A stretch of DNA of 64,000 nucleotides from Pseudarthrobacter sp. W1I19 (GCF_030817835.1 NZ_JAUSZR010000001.1:2604001-2668000); one strand, 5' to 3'. Counted from the stretch's first letter, positions 19,601-27,240 are shown. Notes: generated by a model from the sequence alone, not told the origin. A program made the numbers and translations.

Positions 19601-20143
19601 GGCCTCGCGGACGTTGTCCTCCGTGTAGCGGCCTATCAGCACCATAAACAGCGGGACAAGCGGAACGGTCAGGACTACCACTACCGCGCTGACCCAGTCC
19701 GCAAACAGGATCCGGGCACCCACCAGCAGCGGGACGGCCGCGCAGTTCACCAATGCAGGCAGGAACTGCGTGTAGTAGCTGTCCAGCGCGTCCAGTCCGC
19801 GGGTGGCCAGCACGGCCAGTCCGCCGTCGGCCGGTCCCGTGCCCCGGACGCCGTTGCGCAGCGCCCGGTCCAGCAGCCCGGCGCGGAGTTCCTCCTTGAT
19901 GCCCAGTGCTGCCCGGCGCGCAGCAACTGCCTGACCCCATACGGTCACCGACCGGAGAACCACGCCGGCCATGCCGACGGCGATCTGCTCCGCCCACGCC
20001 GGGTTCCCCGCCACCAGGCCGGCGAGCACCGACGCCACCGCCTGGCCGATCAGCACCAGGGACAGCGCCTTGAGGGCGGCGAGGAGTCCCAGCCAGTAGA
20101 TGGCGGAACGGGTGGCGGGGCCGGCCGGGAAGGTGGGTCGCAT
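16640..20143 (-). CDS. cydDC: Fused cysteine/glutathione ABC exporter CydDC (cytochrome bd assembly)
   Basis: A single 1167-aa polypeptide carrying both half-transporters of the heterodimeric thiol exporter needed to assemble cytochrome bd. The CydD half (1 to about 535) has six transmembrane helices, Walker A GPSGAGKS at 361-368, a degenerate signature LSPGE at 460-464 and Walker B VLLLDEP at 482-488. An Ala/Ser/Pro-rich linker (about 537-592) leads to the CydC half, with Walker A GPSGSGKST, canonical LSGGERQRLAVA and VILLDEPTAHLD. The start MRPTFPAG at 20143 lies one base beyond the cydB stop, so it is co-transcribed. The asymmetric signatures suggest one degenerate and one canonical ATP site. 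The fusion is the usual form in Micrococcales. Confidence 0.95.
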   Translation of the reverse strand: MRPTFPAGPATRSAIYWLGLLAALKALSLVLIGQAVASVLAGLVAGNPAWAEQIAVGMAGVVLRSVTVWGQAVAARRAALGIKEELRAGLLDRALRNGVRGTGPADGGLAVLATRGLDALDSYYTQFLPALVNCAAVPLLVGARILFADWVSAVVVVLTVPLVPLFMVLIGRYTEDNVREAQAALARLSTHMLELAKGLPVLVGLGRASAQRKALEEISEEYRSRTMGTLRTAFLSALALELIATISVAVVAVFIGVRLVHGDMPLEAGLLALILAPDCYLPLRELGTAHHASDDGRVALAETTAVTEAPEPQPLPAARAGRPGAPITVTALTVSYDGRPQPAVGPLTFTAPQSRITAVDGPSGAGKSTVLGVLAGTIGHGAGTTVSGTISGLDRHDIAWVPQHPVMVAETVLDEVVLYLSGKTGTEANRPRRHAAEAAARVCLARAAAAHLAGKHPAELSPGELRRVALARGLARIEAGATVLLLDEPTAHLDGESAMLVEDTIRNLRGQVTVILVAHEERTRALAEHLVPVAGSGLTSPAPAAAAQTGPAAASSSSMAASMEARPDAAEPLAHNEGNARPGATQTKPSRPGAVRLLSALLAPVRGKAAGAAVVGTLAAIFAVALSGLSGWLIIRAAGQPPILYLLTAIVGVRFFGIGRAVLRYCERLLLHDAVFSALTRLRGRLWESLSRRALPLRRLLQGGNVLGTVIDDVDTVRDLLPRVVLPPVTALSVSVLALATTSLLVPAALPAVLGACVVSLLLAPAAALWGDRKSATSEQLLRAGVLRRVAAALDARADLHANGAAPSVLDGLRAQDRTATKASQRSAWADGLGQALTTAACAAAALGAAWLSGPAVLAGQLAPETAAVVVLLLLALVEPFAAMTTAVRQFPALRTVMERVAESGALDDAPGRSEGDGLQTVPARPGGRPGVELASLSAAWPGGAPVFFGLDAVAEPGRWLAVTGPSGSGKSTLLSVLLGFLPVAAGRIGVTGRPAWCPQEAHLFDSTIRGNLLLGKPGNEATDDKQPADAQLLEVLASVGLTGLLERLPAGLDTRIGPGGAFLSGGERQRLAVARTLMTGAEVILLDEPTAHLDAESARAMLADLRQGLRHRTVVLVTHNPADIRPEDARLVLAAVSEGQRSENPGSGTAGGNLVPSYAGDQPSTS

Positions 20144-20144
20144 G

Positions 20145-21194
20145 TCAGCCTTTGTTGGTGAATGCCTTGGAGGCGATTGCCGGCAGGAAGCTGTGGGCTT
20201 CCGGGATGTGCGCGGCGCTGACACGCTTCCGGAAGACCCAGTAGGTCCAAGCCTGGTAGGCGATGACCAGAGGGAGTCCGAAGGCTGCCACAACACTCAT
20301 AAGGCCCAGGGTGTAGTCCGAGGATGAAGCGTTGGAAATGGTGAGGTCAAAGGCCTCATTGAGGGTGGAGGGCAGCACCACCGGGAACGCCGCCCCGAAG
20401 ATTGACGCCGAGCCCAGGGCCAGGAACGCCCCCAGTGCCACGAATGCCTTTCCCTCCGCACCTTTCCGGGCCGTTGACCAGGCCGCGGCTGCAGCGGCTA
20501 CCGCCAGCAGGACCAGCGCCCAGGTCCAGGGCTTTCCTTCGAGGACCTGCACCGTCACCGCCCACGCCGCGATGGGCAGGAGCAGGACGGGGAGCAGCCG
20601 GACAAACCATGTGCGGGCACGGTGGCGCACTTCGCCGTCGGTCTTGAGGGCAAGGAAGGCCAGGGCGTGAACCAGTGCGAAGCCGACGACGGCGAGTCCG
20701 CCGAGGACCGCGTAGCCGTTGAACCAGGCGAACGGGCCGCCCTCGCGGTCGCCGTTGGCATTCAGGGGAAGGCCGGTGGTGGTCAGGGCAAGCGCTGCGC
20801 CCACGCCGAAGGCCGCGAAGAAGGAGCCCAGGGCAATGGCCCAGTCCCACCGGGCCCGCCACTGCTCGGTGTCCACCTTGCCGCGGTACTCGAAGGCCAC
20901 GGCACGGAAGATCAGTGCCACCAGGACCACCAGCAGCGGCAGGTACAGGGCGGAGAACAGCGAGGCGTACCAGAGCGGGAAGGCTGCGAAGGTGGCACCG
21001 CCCGCGGTCAGGAGCCACACCTCGTTGCCGTCCCACACCGGGCCCACAGTATTGAGCAGGACGCGGCGTTCGGTGTTGTTCCGGGCAAACAGCTTCATCA
21101 GCATGCCCACGCCCAGGTCAAAGCCTTCCAGGAAGAGATATCCGGTCCACAGCACTGCGATGGCGATGAACCAGATGGTTGGCAGCAGTTCCAT
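20145..21194 (-). CDS. cydB: Cytochrome d ubiquinol oxidase subunit II
   Basis: A 349-aa integral membrane subunit of the cytochrome bd quinol oxidase. It begins MELLPTIWFIAIAVLWTGYL and contains the family motifs FLEGFDLGVGML, GPVWDGNEVWLLTAGGATFA and FRAVAFEYRGK. Eight or nine hydrophobic helices are visible. CydB pairs with CydA and carries no haem ligand of its own in most members, but it is needed for stability and proton delivery. It lies 27 bp after cydA and 1 bp before cydDC, in the order cydA-cydB-cydDC, so assembly and enzyme genes form one transcription unit. The palindromic operators upstream of cydA probably control all three. Confidence 0.96.
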   Translation of the reverse strand: MELLPTIWFIAIAVLWTGYLFLEGFDLGVGMLMKLFARNNTERRVLLNTVGPVWDGNEVWLLTAGGATFAAFPLWYASLFSALYLPLLVVLVALIFRAVAFEYRGKVDTEQWRARWDWAIALGSFFAAFGVGAALALTTTGLPLNANGDREGGPFAWFNGYAVLGGLAVVGFALVHALAFLALKTDGEVRHRARTWFVRLLPVLLLPIAAWAVTVQVLEGKPWTWALVLLAVAAAAAAWSTARKGAEGKAFVALGAFLALGSASIFGAAFPVVLPSTLNEAFDLTISNASSSDYTLGLMSVVAAFGLPLVIAYQAWTYWVFRKRVSAAHIPEAHSFLPAIASKAFTNKG

Positions 21195-21221
21195 TCTTGT
21201 TTCCTCTGCTCGTGGCGGGGA

Positions 21222-22832
21222 CTAGTAGGCGAAGGCCAGGACGTCGTCGGCCGGTTTGCCGCCCGGGCCACCAGGGCCGGGGGTGGCGTCTTCGTTTTCG
21301 TCCACCGGGGCATGGACGAGCTCCGGCATCGCGGACACCACGCCGCCCCGGATGTACTTGACCAGCAGCTTGACCTCCACCACCAGCAGGACGGCGTAGA
21401 TGGCGGTCAGGGTGACCAGCGACGCCATGAGTTCACCGGCGGAGACACCGGGCGACACCGCGGCGGCGGTGAACATAAACACCTGGTCAATGCCGCTGGG
21501 GTCCGGATTGGGTGCCACCACGAACGGCTGGCGGCCCATCTCGGTGAAGATCCAGCCGGCGGCGTTGGCGCCGAAGGGGGCGAGGATCCCGAAGACGGCA
21601 AGCCGCATCAGCCACCGGGACTCCGGGACGGTGCCCTTCCGGGTCAGCCAGAGGGCCACCAGGGCTGCCAGGGCCGCAAGGCCGCCGAAGCCGATCATCA
21701 TGCGGAAGCCCCAGTAGGTGACCTCCATGACGGGAAGGTAGTCGATTTCCTGGCCGGCCCGCTCGCCATAGATCGGGTTGTCCGGAAGGTGCGTACCGTA
21801 CTTTTCCTTGTATTCGGGCAGCAGGCTGTTGACGCCCTGGATTTCGGTGGTGAAATCGCCCTTGGCCAGGTAGGAGAGGATGCCGGGAACCTCGATCAGG
21901 GCCACGATGTCGTCGCAGTTCTGGGAGCCAATGTTGCCGATGCTCAGGACCGAGAAGCCGGTGCCGTCATGGCATGCTGCTTCGGCGGCGGCCATTTTCA
22001 TGGGCTGCTGTTCGAACATGAGCTTGCCCTGGAGGTCCCCGGTGAGGGCCGTTCCGGCAAAGGAGATCATGGCCACCACGGCACCGATCCGCAGGGACCG
22101 GAGCCAGACCTTGTGGTCGTTCCGGTCTCGGCCGGGAATATCTTCTGCTTCGCCTGCAATGACCTTGCCGTCGGCACCCACGGTGTCCACGCCGTCGCGC
22201 CGCCTCCGCCAGAGGTGGTACCAGGCGATGCCGAGCAGGAAGCCGCCGGCCACGGCGAGTGCGCCGAAGAGCGTGTGCGGTACCGCAACGAGGGCGGTGT
22301 TGTTGGTGAAGACTGCCCAGGCGTCGGTCATGACCGGCCGGCCATCGATCATCTCGACGCCGACGGGGTGCTGCATCCAGCTGTTGGCCACGATGATGAA
22401 GTACGCCGAGAACACGGAGCCTACGACGGCGATCCAGAGGCAGGCCAGGTGGATGACCGGTTTGAGCTGCTTCCAGCCGAAGATCCACAGGCCCAGGAAG
22501 GTGGACTCCACAAAGAAGGCCAGCAGCGCCTCCAGTGCCAGCGGCGCCCCGAAGACATCCCCCACAAACCGGCTGTACTCGCTCCAGGCCATGCCGAACT
22601 GGAACTCCTGGACGATGCCGGTGGCCACGCCCATGATGAAGTTGATCAGGAAGAGCTTTCCCCAGAATTTGGTCATCCGGAGGTATTCGGGCTTTCCGGT
22701 GCGGTGCCAGATGGTCTGGATAACGGCCACCACCAGGCCCAGACCGATGGTGAGCGGAACCATCATGAAGTGATAGACGGTGGTGATGCCGAATTGCCAG
22801 CGTGCGATTTCCAGAGCGTCCAAAGCGTCCAT
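21222..22832 (-). CDS. cydA: Cytochrome bd ubiquinol oxidase subunit I
   Basis: A 536-aa haem-bearing subunit of cytochrome bd, a high-affinity, NO- and sulfide-tolerant terminal oxidase that reduces O2 without proton pumping. The N-terminus MDALDALEIARWQFGITTVY carries the conserved haem-region residues; HFMMVPLTIGLG follows. The haem b595/d region FFVESTFLGLWIFGWK contains the conserved Glu. A periplasmic quinol-binding Q-loop region lies around GDLQGKLMFEQQPMKMAAAE. The C-terminal 30 residues are disordered (Gly/Pro-rich). It is the first gene of the cyd operon. The 28-bp leader region from ATG 22832 ends at a 17-bp palindrome (22861-22877), and a second palindrome lies beyond it. Confidence 0.97.
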   Translation of the reverse strand: MDALDALEIARWQFGITTVYHFMMVPLTIGLGLVVAVIQTIWHRTGKPEYLRMTKFWGKLFLINFIMGVATGIVQEFQFGMAWSEYSRFVGDVFGAPLALEALLAFFVESTFLGLWIFGWKQLKPVIHLACLWIAVVGSVFSAYFIIVANSWMQHPVGVEMIDGRPVMTDAWAVFTNNTALVAVPHTLFGALAVAGGFLLGIAWYHLWRRRRDGVDTVGADGKVIAGEAEDIPGRDRNDHKVWLRSLRIGAVVAMISFAGTALTGDLQGKLMFEQQPMKMAAAEAACHDGTGFSVLSIGNIGSQNCDDIVALIEVPGILSYLAKGDFTTEIQGVNSLLPEYKEKYGTHLPDNPIYGERAGQEIDYLPVMEVTYWGFRMMIGFGGLAALAALVALWLTRKGTVPESRWLMRLAVFGILAPFGANAAGWIFTEMGRQPFVVAPNPDPSGIDQVFMFTAAAVSPGVSAGELMASLVTLTAIYAVLLVVEVKLLVKYIRGGVVSAMPELVHAPVDENEDATPGPGGPGGKPADDVLAFAY

Positions 22833-22860
22833 GGCGGTCCCTACTGTCCGGGCGAAAGTT

Positions 22861-22877
22861 TTCTACGTTCTGTAGAA
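22861..22877. promoter_or_regulatory. Operator-like palindrome 1 of the cyd promoter
   Basis: TTCTACGTTCTGTAGAA, a perfect TTCTAC-N5-GTAGAA inverted repeat 29 bp before the cydA ATG. The half-sites resemble BlaI/MecI-type operators (TACA/TGTA cores), and a BlaI-type gene lies divergently. Binding is inferred. Confidence 0.7.
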
Positions 22878-22885
22878 ACTCTAAC

Positions 22886-22902
22886 TTCTACAAAGTGTAG
22901 AA
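22886..22902. promoter_or_regulatory. Operator-like palindrome 2 of the cyd promoter
   Basis: TTCTACAAAGTGTAGAA, the same TTCTAC-N5-GTAGAA repeat, centred 25 bp from palindrome 1. A weak -10-like TAGAGT on the minus strand lies between the two, so occupancy would block the cyd promoter. Confidence 0.7.
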
Positions 22903-22973
22903 CATGGCCGGCGGCACTGTAAAAACGGGCTGCGGCTCGCTCGCGCCTGCAGTGTGGCCGTGACCGGGTTGTG

Positions 22974-22990
22974 TTCTACTCAATGTAGAA
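22974..22990. promoter_or_regulatory. Operator-like palindrome 3, before the BlaI-type gene
   Basis: TTCTACTCAATGTAGAA, a third perfect copy, 104 bp before the blaI-type ATG and 80 bp from palindrome 2. It is placed for autoregulation, as is usual for BlaI/MecI repressors. Confidence 0.7.
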
Positions 22991-23093
22991 AGTGAAACGG
23001 AATCGGGGTAAATTGGATTCTGTAGTAGTAGCAAAACGCATGATGTCACCGCTGTCCATGGCAGCGGTGCGGGGAAACAAAGGAAAAGTGCAA

Positions 23094-23480
23094 ATGGCTA
23101 GTCTTGGTGAACTGGAACGGGCAGTGATGGACCTGCTCTGGGCGGGCCATGAAGCAGCCACCGCCAACACGTTGCGGGATCGGCTGGCACAGACGTCAGC
23201 GGGGCAGGACGGCAGTGCCGGCCATGAAGGCAAGGAACTGGCCGTTACCACCGTGCTCACCGTTTTGTCCCGGCTCGAGAAGAAGGGCCTGGTGGAACGC
23301 GAACGCGGAACCCGCCCGCACCGCTACCAGGCAGTATCCAGCCGTGAGGACCATACGGCTGAGCTGATGCACGAAGTACTGGGGTCAGCCCCGGACCGTG
23401 AGGCCGTGCTGGCACGCTTCATTGGTTCCGTTTCCGAAGGTGAAGCCGAGACTCTGCGCAAACTGCTTGGCCACATCTAG
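23094..23480 (+). CDS. BlaI/MecI/CopY-family transcriptional repressor
   Basis: A 128-aa protein from ATG 23094 (AAAGGA ribosome site about 8 nt upstream; an upstream in-frame extension is unconserved). It begins MASLGELERAVMDLLW, the first helix of the Penicillinase_R winged-helix domain. The recognition helix region is KELAVTTVLTVLSRLEKKGL and the wing is RGTRPHRYQAV. The C-terminal dimerisation helices (about 80-128) contain LARFIGSVSEGEAETLRKLL. BlaI-type repressors bind as dimers to TACA/TGTA palindromes and are inactivated by proteolysis. Three matching palindromes surround it. With the M56 peptidase 6 bp downstream it forms a repressor/protease pair that faces cytochrome bd genes and not a beta-lactamase. 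Confidence 0.93.
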   Translation: MASLGELERAVMDLLWAGHEAATANTLRDRLAQTSAGQDGSAGHEGKELAVTTVLTVLSRLEKKGLVERERGTRPHRYQAVSSREDHTAELMHEVLGSAPDREAVLARFIGSVSEGEAETLRKLLGHI

Positions 23481-23486
23481 CGGACC

Positions 23487-24491
23487 ATGTTCTGGGCCTC
23501 ATACCTGCTGGCGGTCCTTGCGATAGTCCTGGCGTGGCCGGTGCCTATCCTCCTTTCGCGTGCGCAGTGGCCCGCGCGGTCCCCTTTCACGGCCATGGTG
23601 CTCTGGCAGGCCATCGCCCTTGCCGGTGGCCTGTCCATGATCGGCGCCATGCTGGTGTATGGCCTGGAGCCTATCGGCGACAACCTGATCGCAGGCCTTC
23701 GGGCCCTTGCAGGCATGGTTCTCTTCAACGCGCCCACTACGGACCTGGGCTTTTGGCATATCTTCGCGCTCTCCGCCGCCGCGCTGCTGACGGCGCATCT
23801 GGTGTTTACCCTGCTGCTGACGTACTACAAGATCGAGCGGCAGCGGCGGCGGCACCGCGAACTTCTCGCGCTCCTGGCCTCCCCGTCCGCCGAAGGAGCC
23901 GGGACGCTGGTCATCAGCCATGATTCGCCGGTGGCTTATTGCCTTCCCGGCGGGGCGCGCTCCGTGACGGTGTTGTCCGACGGCCTGATGGCGGCCCTTG
24001 AGCCGGCCGAACTCCGCGCCGTGCTGATCCACGAAAATGCGCACCTGAGCCAGCGGCACCATCTGCTCCTGTGGGCGTTCGCCGCCTGGCGGCAGGCGCT
24101 CCCCTGGCTTCCCACCACCCGTCTTGCGCAGGAGTCTGTCAACTCCCTGATCGAAATGCTGGCCGACGACGTCGCGCTCAAAACCGAAAGCAAAGCCACG
24201 CTCATCAAGGCCATTGCCATCGTTGCCAGCGGATCCGCCAGGACGCCGGGCGAAGCAGAACTTGAGTCCGGTCCGGCCGGACTGTCCTCGTCGGGGTTGT
24301 CCTTGGCAGGGCTCGACCCGGCGGCAGCCGCCGGCGCGGACTCGGCCCGCACAACGGCCTCCCGGGTCAGCCGGCTGCTCTCCCCCCAGCCGCAACTGCC
24401 GGCCCCGGTCCGCAGCCTGGTCCTGGCCGGCTGCGTACTCCTGCTGGCGCTGCCTACAGCCCTGCTGGTGGTGCCGGGCCTGTTCGGCTGA
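23487..24491 (+). CDS. M56-family membrane metallopeptidase (BlaR1/MecR1-like, no sensor domain)
   Basis: A 334-aa membrane protein starting 6 bp after the repressor stop. Helices at about 1-22, 36-60, 90-114 and a C-terminal helix near 305-330 enclose a cytoplasmic zinc protease domain. It has the HExxH-type motif HENAH at 182-186 and a likely third ligand region NSLIEMLADDVAL (Glu223). In BlaR1/MecR1 the M56 protease cleaves BlaI/MecI after an extracellular penicillin-binding domain acylates. Here no C-terminal penicillin-binding domain follows, so the signal must be something other than direct beta-lactam binding. Short M56 proteins like this are common beside BlaI in actinobacteria. Confidence 0.9.
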   Translation: MFWASYLLAVLAIVLAWPVPILLSRAQWPARSPFTAMVLWQAIALAGGLSMIGAMLVYGLEPIGDNLIAGLRALAGMVLFNAPTTDLGFWHIFALSAAALLTAHLVFTLLLTYYKIERQRRRHRELLALLASPSAEGAGTLVISHDSPVAYCLPGGARSVTVLSDGLMAALEPAELRAVLIHENAHLSQRHHLLLWAFAAWRQALPWLPTTRLAQESVNSLIEMLADDVALKTESKATLIKAIAIVASGSARTPGEAELESGPAGLSSSGLSLAGLDPAAAAGADSARTTASRVSRLLSPQPQLPAPVRSLVLAGCVLLLALPTALLVVPGLFG

Positions 24492-24521
24492 GTCCCGTCG
24501 TCGTACGCCCTGCCGCACTTA

Positions 24522-24596
24522 CCGGTGGTTGAGCTTGTCACCTGCCGGTGGTTGAGCTTGTCGAAACCCGGGTTTCGACAAGTTCAACCATCGGTG
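24522..24596. repeat. REP-like dispersed palindrome, one partial and one complete copy
   Basis: A partial unit (24522-24539, CCGGTGGTTGAGCTTGTC) is followed by a full hairpin at about 24545-24594. Its arms, GGTTGAGCTTGTCGAAACCC and the inverse copy, pair over 20 bp with one G-T. The TTGAGCTTGTCGAA core is a repeat I recall as widespread in Arthrobacter and other Micrococcales genomes. It lies between convergent genes and could act as a bidirectional terminator. Confidence 0.75.
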
Positions 24597-24603
24597 AAAA
24601 AGG

Positions 24604-26712
24604 TCAGGCATCGATGCGCTCCCGGTCCAGGCTGGAGGCGCCGGCGATAATAAAGTCCTTGCGCGGCGAGACGTCCGAGCCCATCAGCAGGTCAAAGATT
24701 TCCTCCGCCTGCTTCGCGTTCTCGATACCCACCTTCCGCAGCGTGCGGTGGCGCGGGTCCATGGTGGTCTCGGCCAGCTGCTCGGCGTCCATCTCGCCCA
24801 GGCCCTTGTAGCGCTGGATGGGCTCCTTGTAGCGCTTGCCCTCTTTGGCCAGCCGGGCCAGCAGCACGTGCAGTTCCGCCTCCGAGTAGGTGTAGATCAT
24901 TTCGTTGGCCTTCTGGCCGGCGTTGATGACTTCCACACGGTGCAGCGGGGGGACGGCGGCGAAAACACGGCCCTCTTCGATCATGGGTCGCATGTAGCGG
25001 AAGAAAAGCGTCAGGAGCAGCGTGCGGATGTGCGCGCCGTCCACGTCCGCGTCCGTCATCAGGATGACCTTGCCGTAGCGGGCGGCACTGATGTCGAAGC
25101 TGCGGCCGGAGCCTGCACCCACTACCTGGATGAGGGCGGCGCACTCGGCGTTGGAGAGCATGTCGCCCACCGATGCCTTCTGGACGTTGAGGATCTTGCC
25201 GCGGATGGGCAGCAGAGCCTGGAAGTCCGAGGACCGGGCCAGCTTGGCGGTTCCCAGCGCCGAGTCGCCTTCCACGATGAACAGTTCGGAACGTTCGACG
25301 TCGTCCGTGCGGCAGTCAGCAAGCTTGGTGGGCATCGAGGAAGTTTCCAGCGCGTTCTTGCGCCGTTGGGTTTCCTTGTGCACCCGGGCCGAGATGCGGG
25401 ACTTCATCTCGCTGACGATTTTTTCCAGGAGCAGGGCCGACTGGGACTTGTCATTTTTGTTGGCGGAGTTGATCTTCGCGGTGATTTCACGCTCCACCAC
25501 CTTGGACACGATGGCGCGCACGGCTGAGGTGCCCAGGATTTCCTTGGTCTGGCCTTCGAACTGGGGTTCGGCCAGGCGCACCGTCAGGACGGCGGTGAGG
25601 CCGGCGAAGATGTCGTCCTTTTCGATTTTGTCGTTGCCGGCCTTGAGCTTGCGGGCGTTGGTTTCCACGGCTTTGCGGAAGGTCTTAACCAGTGCCTGCT
25701 CAAAGCCGGACTGGTGGGTTCCTCCCTTGGGAGTGGAAATGATGTTGACGAAGCTTCGGACCGTGCTGTCGTAGCCGATTCCCCAGCGGAGCGCCACATC
25801 GACTTCACAGTCGCGTTCCACCTCGGCCAGCTGGCTGTGCCCGCGTTCATCCAGCACTGGAACGGTCTCTTTGAACTTGCCCGAGCCGTGCAGCCGCCAG
25901 ACGTCGGTGACCGCAGGATCAGCTGCAAGGAACTCAACAAATTCGGAGATGCCGCCGTCGTGATGGAAGACCTCCTCGTGCGGGCCGGCTTCGCCGGGCG
26001 TTCCCGGGACCTTCCGCTCATCACGCACGGTGAGCTTGAGGCCGGGCACCAGGAAGGACGTCTGCCGGGCCCGGGCGGCGAGTTCGTCGTAGGAGAACTT
26101 TGCGTCCGGGGTGAAGATCTGCCGGTCTGCCCAGTAGCGGATCCTTGTGCCGGTGACACCGCGCTTGGCCTTGCCCACAACGTCCAGGACCGAATCGTCC
26201 ACAAACGGGGTGAAGGGCGCGGCCGGGTCGATCTTGGATCCCACGTCCTTGAAGCGGCCGGGTTCGCCCCGGCGGAAGGACATCTTGTAAGTTTTGCCGC
26301 CGCGGTCCACCTCGACGTCGAGGCGTGAGGATAAGGCGTTGACCACGGACGCGCCCACGCCGTGCAGGCCGCCTGAGGCGGTGTAGGAGCCGCCGCCGAA
26401 CTTTCCGCCGGCGTGGAGCTTGGTGAAGACCACTTCGACGCCGGTCAGCCCGGTTTTTGGTTCCTTGTCGATGGGGATGCCGCGGCCGTCGTCGTGAATC
26501 TCCACGGAGTTGTCGGCATGCAGGATGATCTTGATGTCGTGGCCGAACCCAGCCAGTGCCTCGTCAACGGAGTTGTCGATGATTTCCCAGAGGCAGTGCA
26601 TCAACCCGCGGGAGTCGGTGGAACCGATGTACATGCCGGGGCGCTTGCGGACGGCTTCGAGGCCCTCCAGGACAGACAGGTGCCGGGCGGTGTAATCAGA
26701 ACTTGGTGCCAC
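24604..26712 (-). CDS. parE: DNA topoisomerase IV subunit B (type IIA topoisomerase ATPase subunit)
   Basis: ATPase subunit that partners the ParC-like protein at 13626. From GTG 26712 (VAPSSDYTARHLS; AAGGAG 10 nt upstream) it is 702 aa. A longer in-frame extension to 26868 is basic and unconserved. The GHKL ATPase domain shows EIIDNSVDEALAG (N box), DDGRGIPID (G1) and GGLHGVGASVVNALS (G2). The Toprim domain has ELFIVEGDSALG and the metal-binding MTDADVDGAHIRTLL. The C-terminal IQRYKGLGEMDAEQL is conserved. I recall the second type IIA topoisomerase of Micrococcales being annotated as ParE with this N-terminus. ParC and ParE genes are about 8 kb apart and not in one operon. Confidence 0.9.
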   Translation of the reverse strand: MAPSSDYTARHLSVLEGLEAVRKRPGMYIGSTDSRGLMHCLWEIIDNSVDEALAGFGHDIKIILHADNSVEIHDDGRGIPIDKEPKTGLTGVEVVFTKLHAGGKFGGGSYTASGGLHGVGASVVNALSSRLDVEVDRGGKTYKMSFRRGEPGRFKDVGSKIDPAAPFTPFVDDSVLDVVGKAKRGVTGTRIRYWADRQIFTPDAKFSYDELAARARQTSFLVPGLKLTVRDERKVPGTPGEAGPHEEVFHHDGGISEFVEFLAADPAVTDVWRLHGSGKFKETVPVLDERGHSQLAEVERDCEVDVALRWGIGYDSTVRSFVNIISTPKGGTHQSGFEQALVKTFRKAVETNARKLKAGNDKIEKDDIFAGLTAVLTVRLAEPQFEGQTKEILGTSAVRAIVSKVVEREITAKINSANKNDKSQSALLLEKIVSEMKSRISARVHKETQRRKNALETSSMPTKLADCRTDDVERSELFIVEGDSALGTAKLARSSDFQALLPIRGKILNVQKASVGDMLSNAECAALIQVVGAGSGRSFDISAARYGKVILMTDADVDGAHIRTLLLTLFFRYMRPMIEEGRVFAAVPPLHRVEVINAGQKANEMIYTYSEAELHVLLARLAKEGKRYKEPIQRYKGLGEMDAEQLAETTMDPRHRTLRKVGIENAKQAEEIFDLLMGSDVSPRKDFIIAGASSLDRERIDA

Positions 26713-26967
26713 CGGTGGTGAACTCCTTAAGGGATGGAACAGCGGGCTGGGGATCGCTCTCTCTAGGGTAGTCGGCCGGACCTTGGACCGCCGACTGCCA
26801 CACTTGGCGGGGCCTGTGCCCCGCGCCACTTGGCGCTTTTTGAAGGGGACTGTGCAGATCTTGACCAACTCTTGCGGATACGCGGACAGCGAACTTGCCC
26901 CATCCTTGCGATGGTTTTGTTACGAATACTGGTTATATAGACGTACAGATCTACTAAGGAGGCCGAC

Positions 26968-27189
26968 ATGACAACAGCAGTGGCAGACCGCACACTCAAC
27001 GCACTCGACCGGTGCGACCGTTGCGGAGCCCAGGCATATGTGCGGGTTGTACTCGAGTCCTCCGGCGGTGAGCTGCTGTTCTGCGGCCACCACGCCCGTG
27101 CAGTCGAGGCGACGCTCAAGCCGTTGAGCTCCGACTGGCACGATGAGACGGGCAAGCTGCACGAGAAGGCTGCCGTAGAAATCGACTAG
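26968..27189 (+). CDS. DUF7455 small zinc-ribbon-like protein
   Basis: A 73-aa protein with two Cys/His pairs, CDRCGAQAYV (residues 16-25) and LLFCGHHARA (about 37-46), forming a probable zinc knuckle. It corresponds to the DUF7455 family, which sits between sigA and a topoisomerase gene in many Micrococcales. A strong AAGGAGG ribosome site precedes the ATG. A TATATA-like -10 lies near 26934-26939, with no convincing -35. A clean terminator follows. Its function is unknown. Small size, strong expression signals and position next to the housekeeping sigma factor make an RNA-polymerase or ribosome-associated role conceivable, but nothing in the sequence proves it. Confidence 0.85.
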   Translation: MTTAVADRTLNALDRCDRCGAQAYVRVVLESSGGELLFCGHHARAVEATLKPLSSDWHDETGKLHEKAAVEID

Positions 27190-27205
27190 CCCACCCGAAG
27201 CAGTT

Positions 27206-27240
27206 GGGACCCCGCCGGAAGGTGGGGTCCCTCTTCGTTT
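27206..27240 (+). terminator. Terminator of the DUF7455 gene
   Basis: Stem GGGACCCC (27206-27213) with GGGGTCCC (27224-27231), followed by a pyrimidine-rich tail ending in CGTTT. Confidence 0.8.

Noticed and set aside
23487..24491. Beta-lactam resistance locus (BlaI plus BlaR1)
   Set aside because: No beta-lactamase or penicillin-binding sensor domain is present and the palindromes face cydA.
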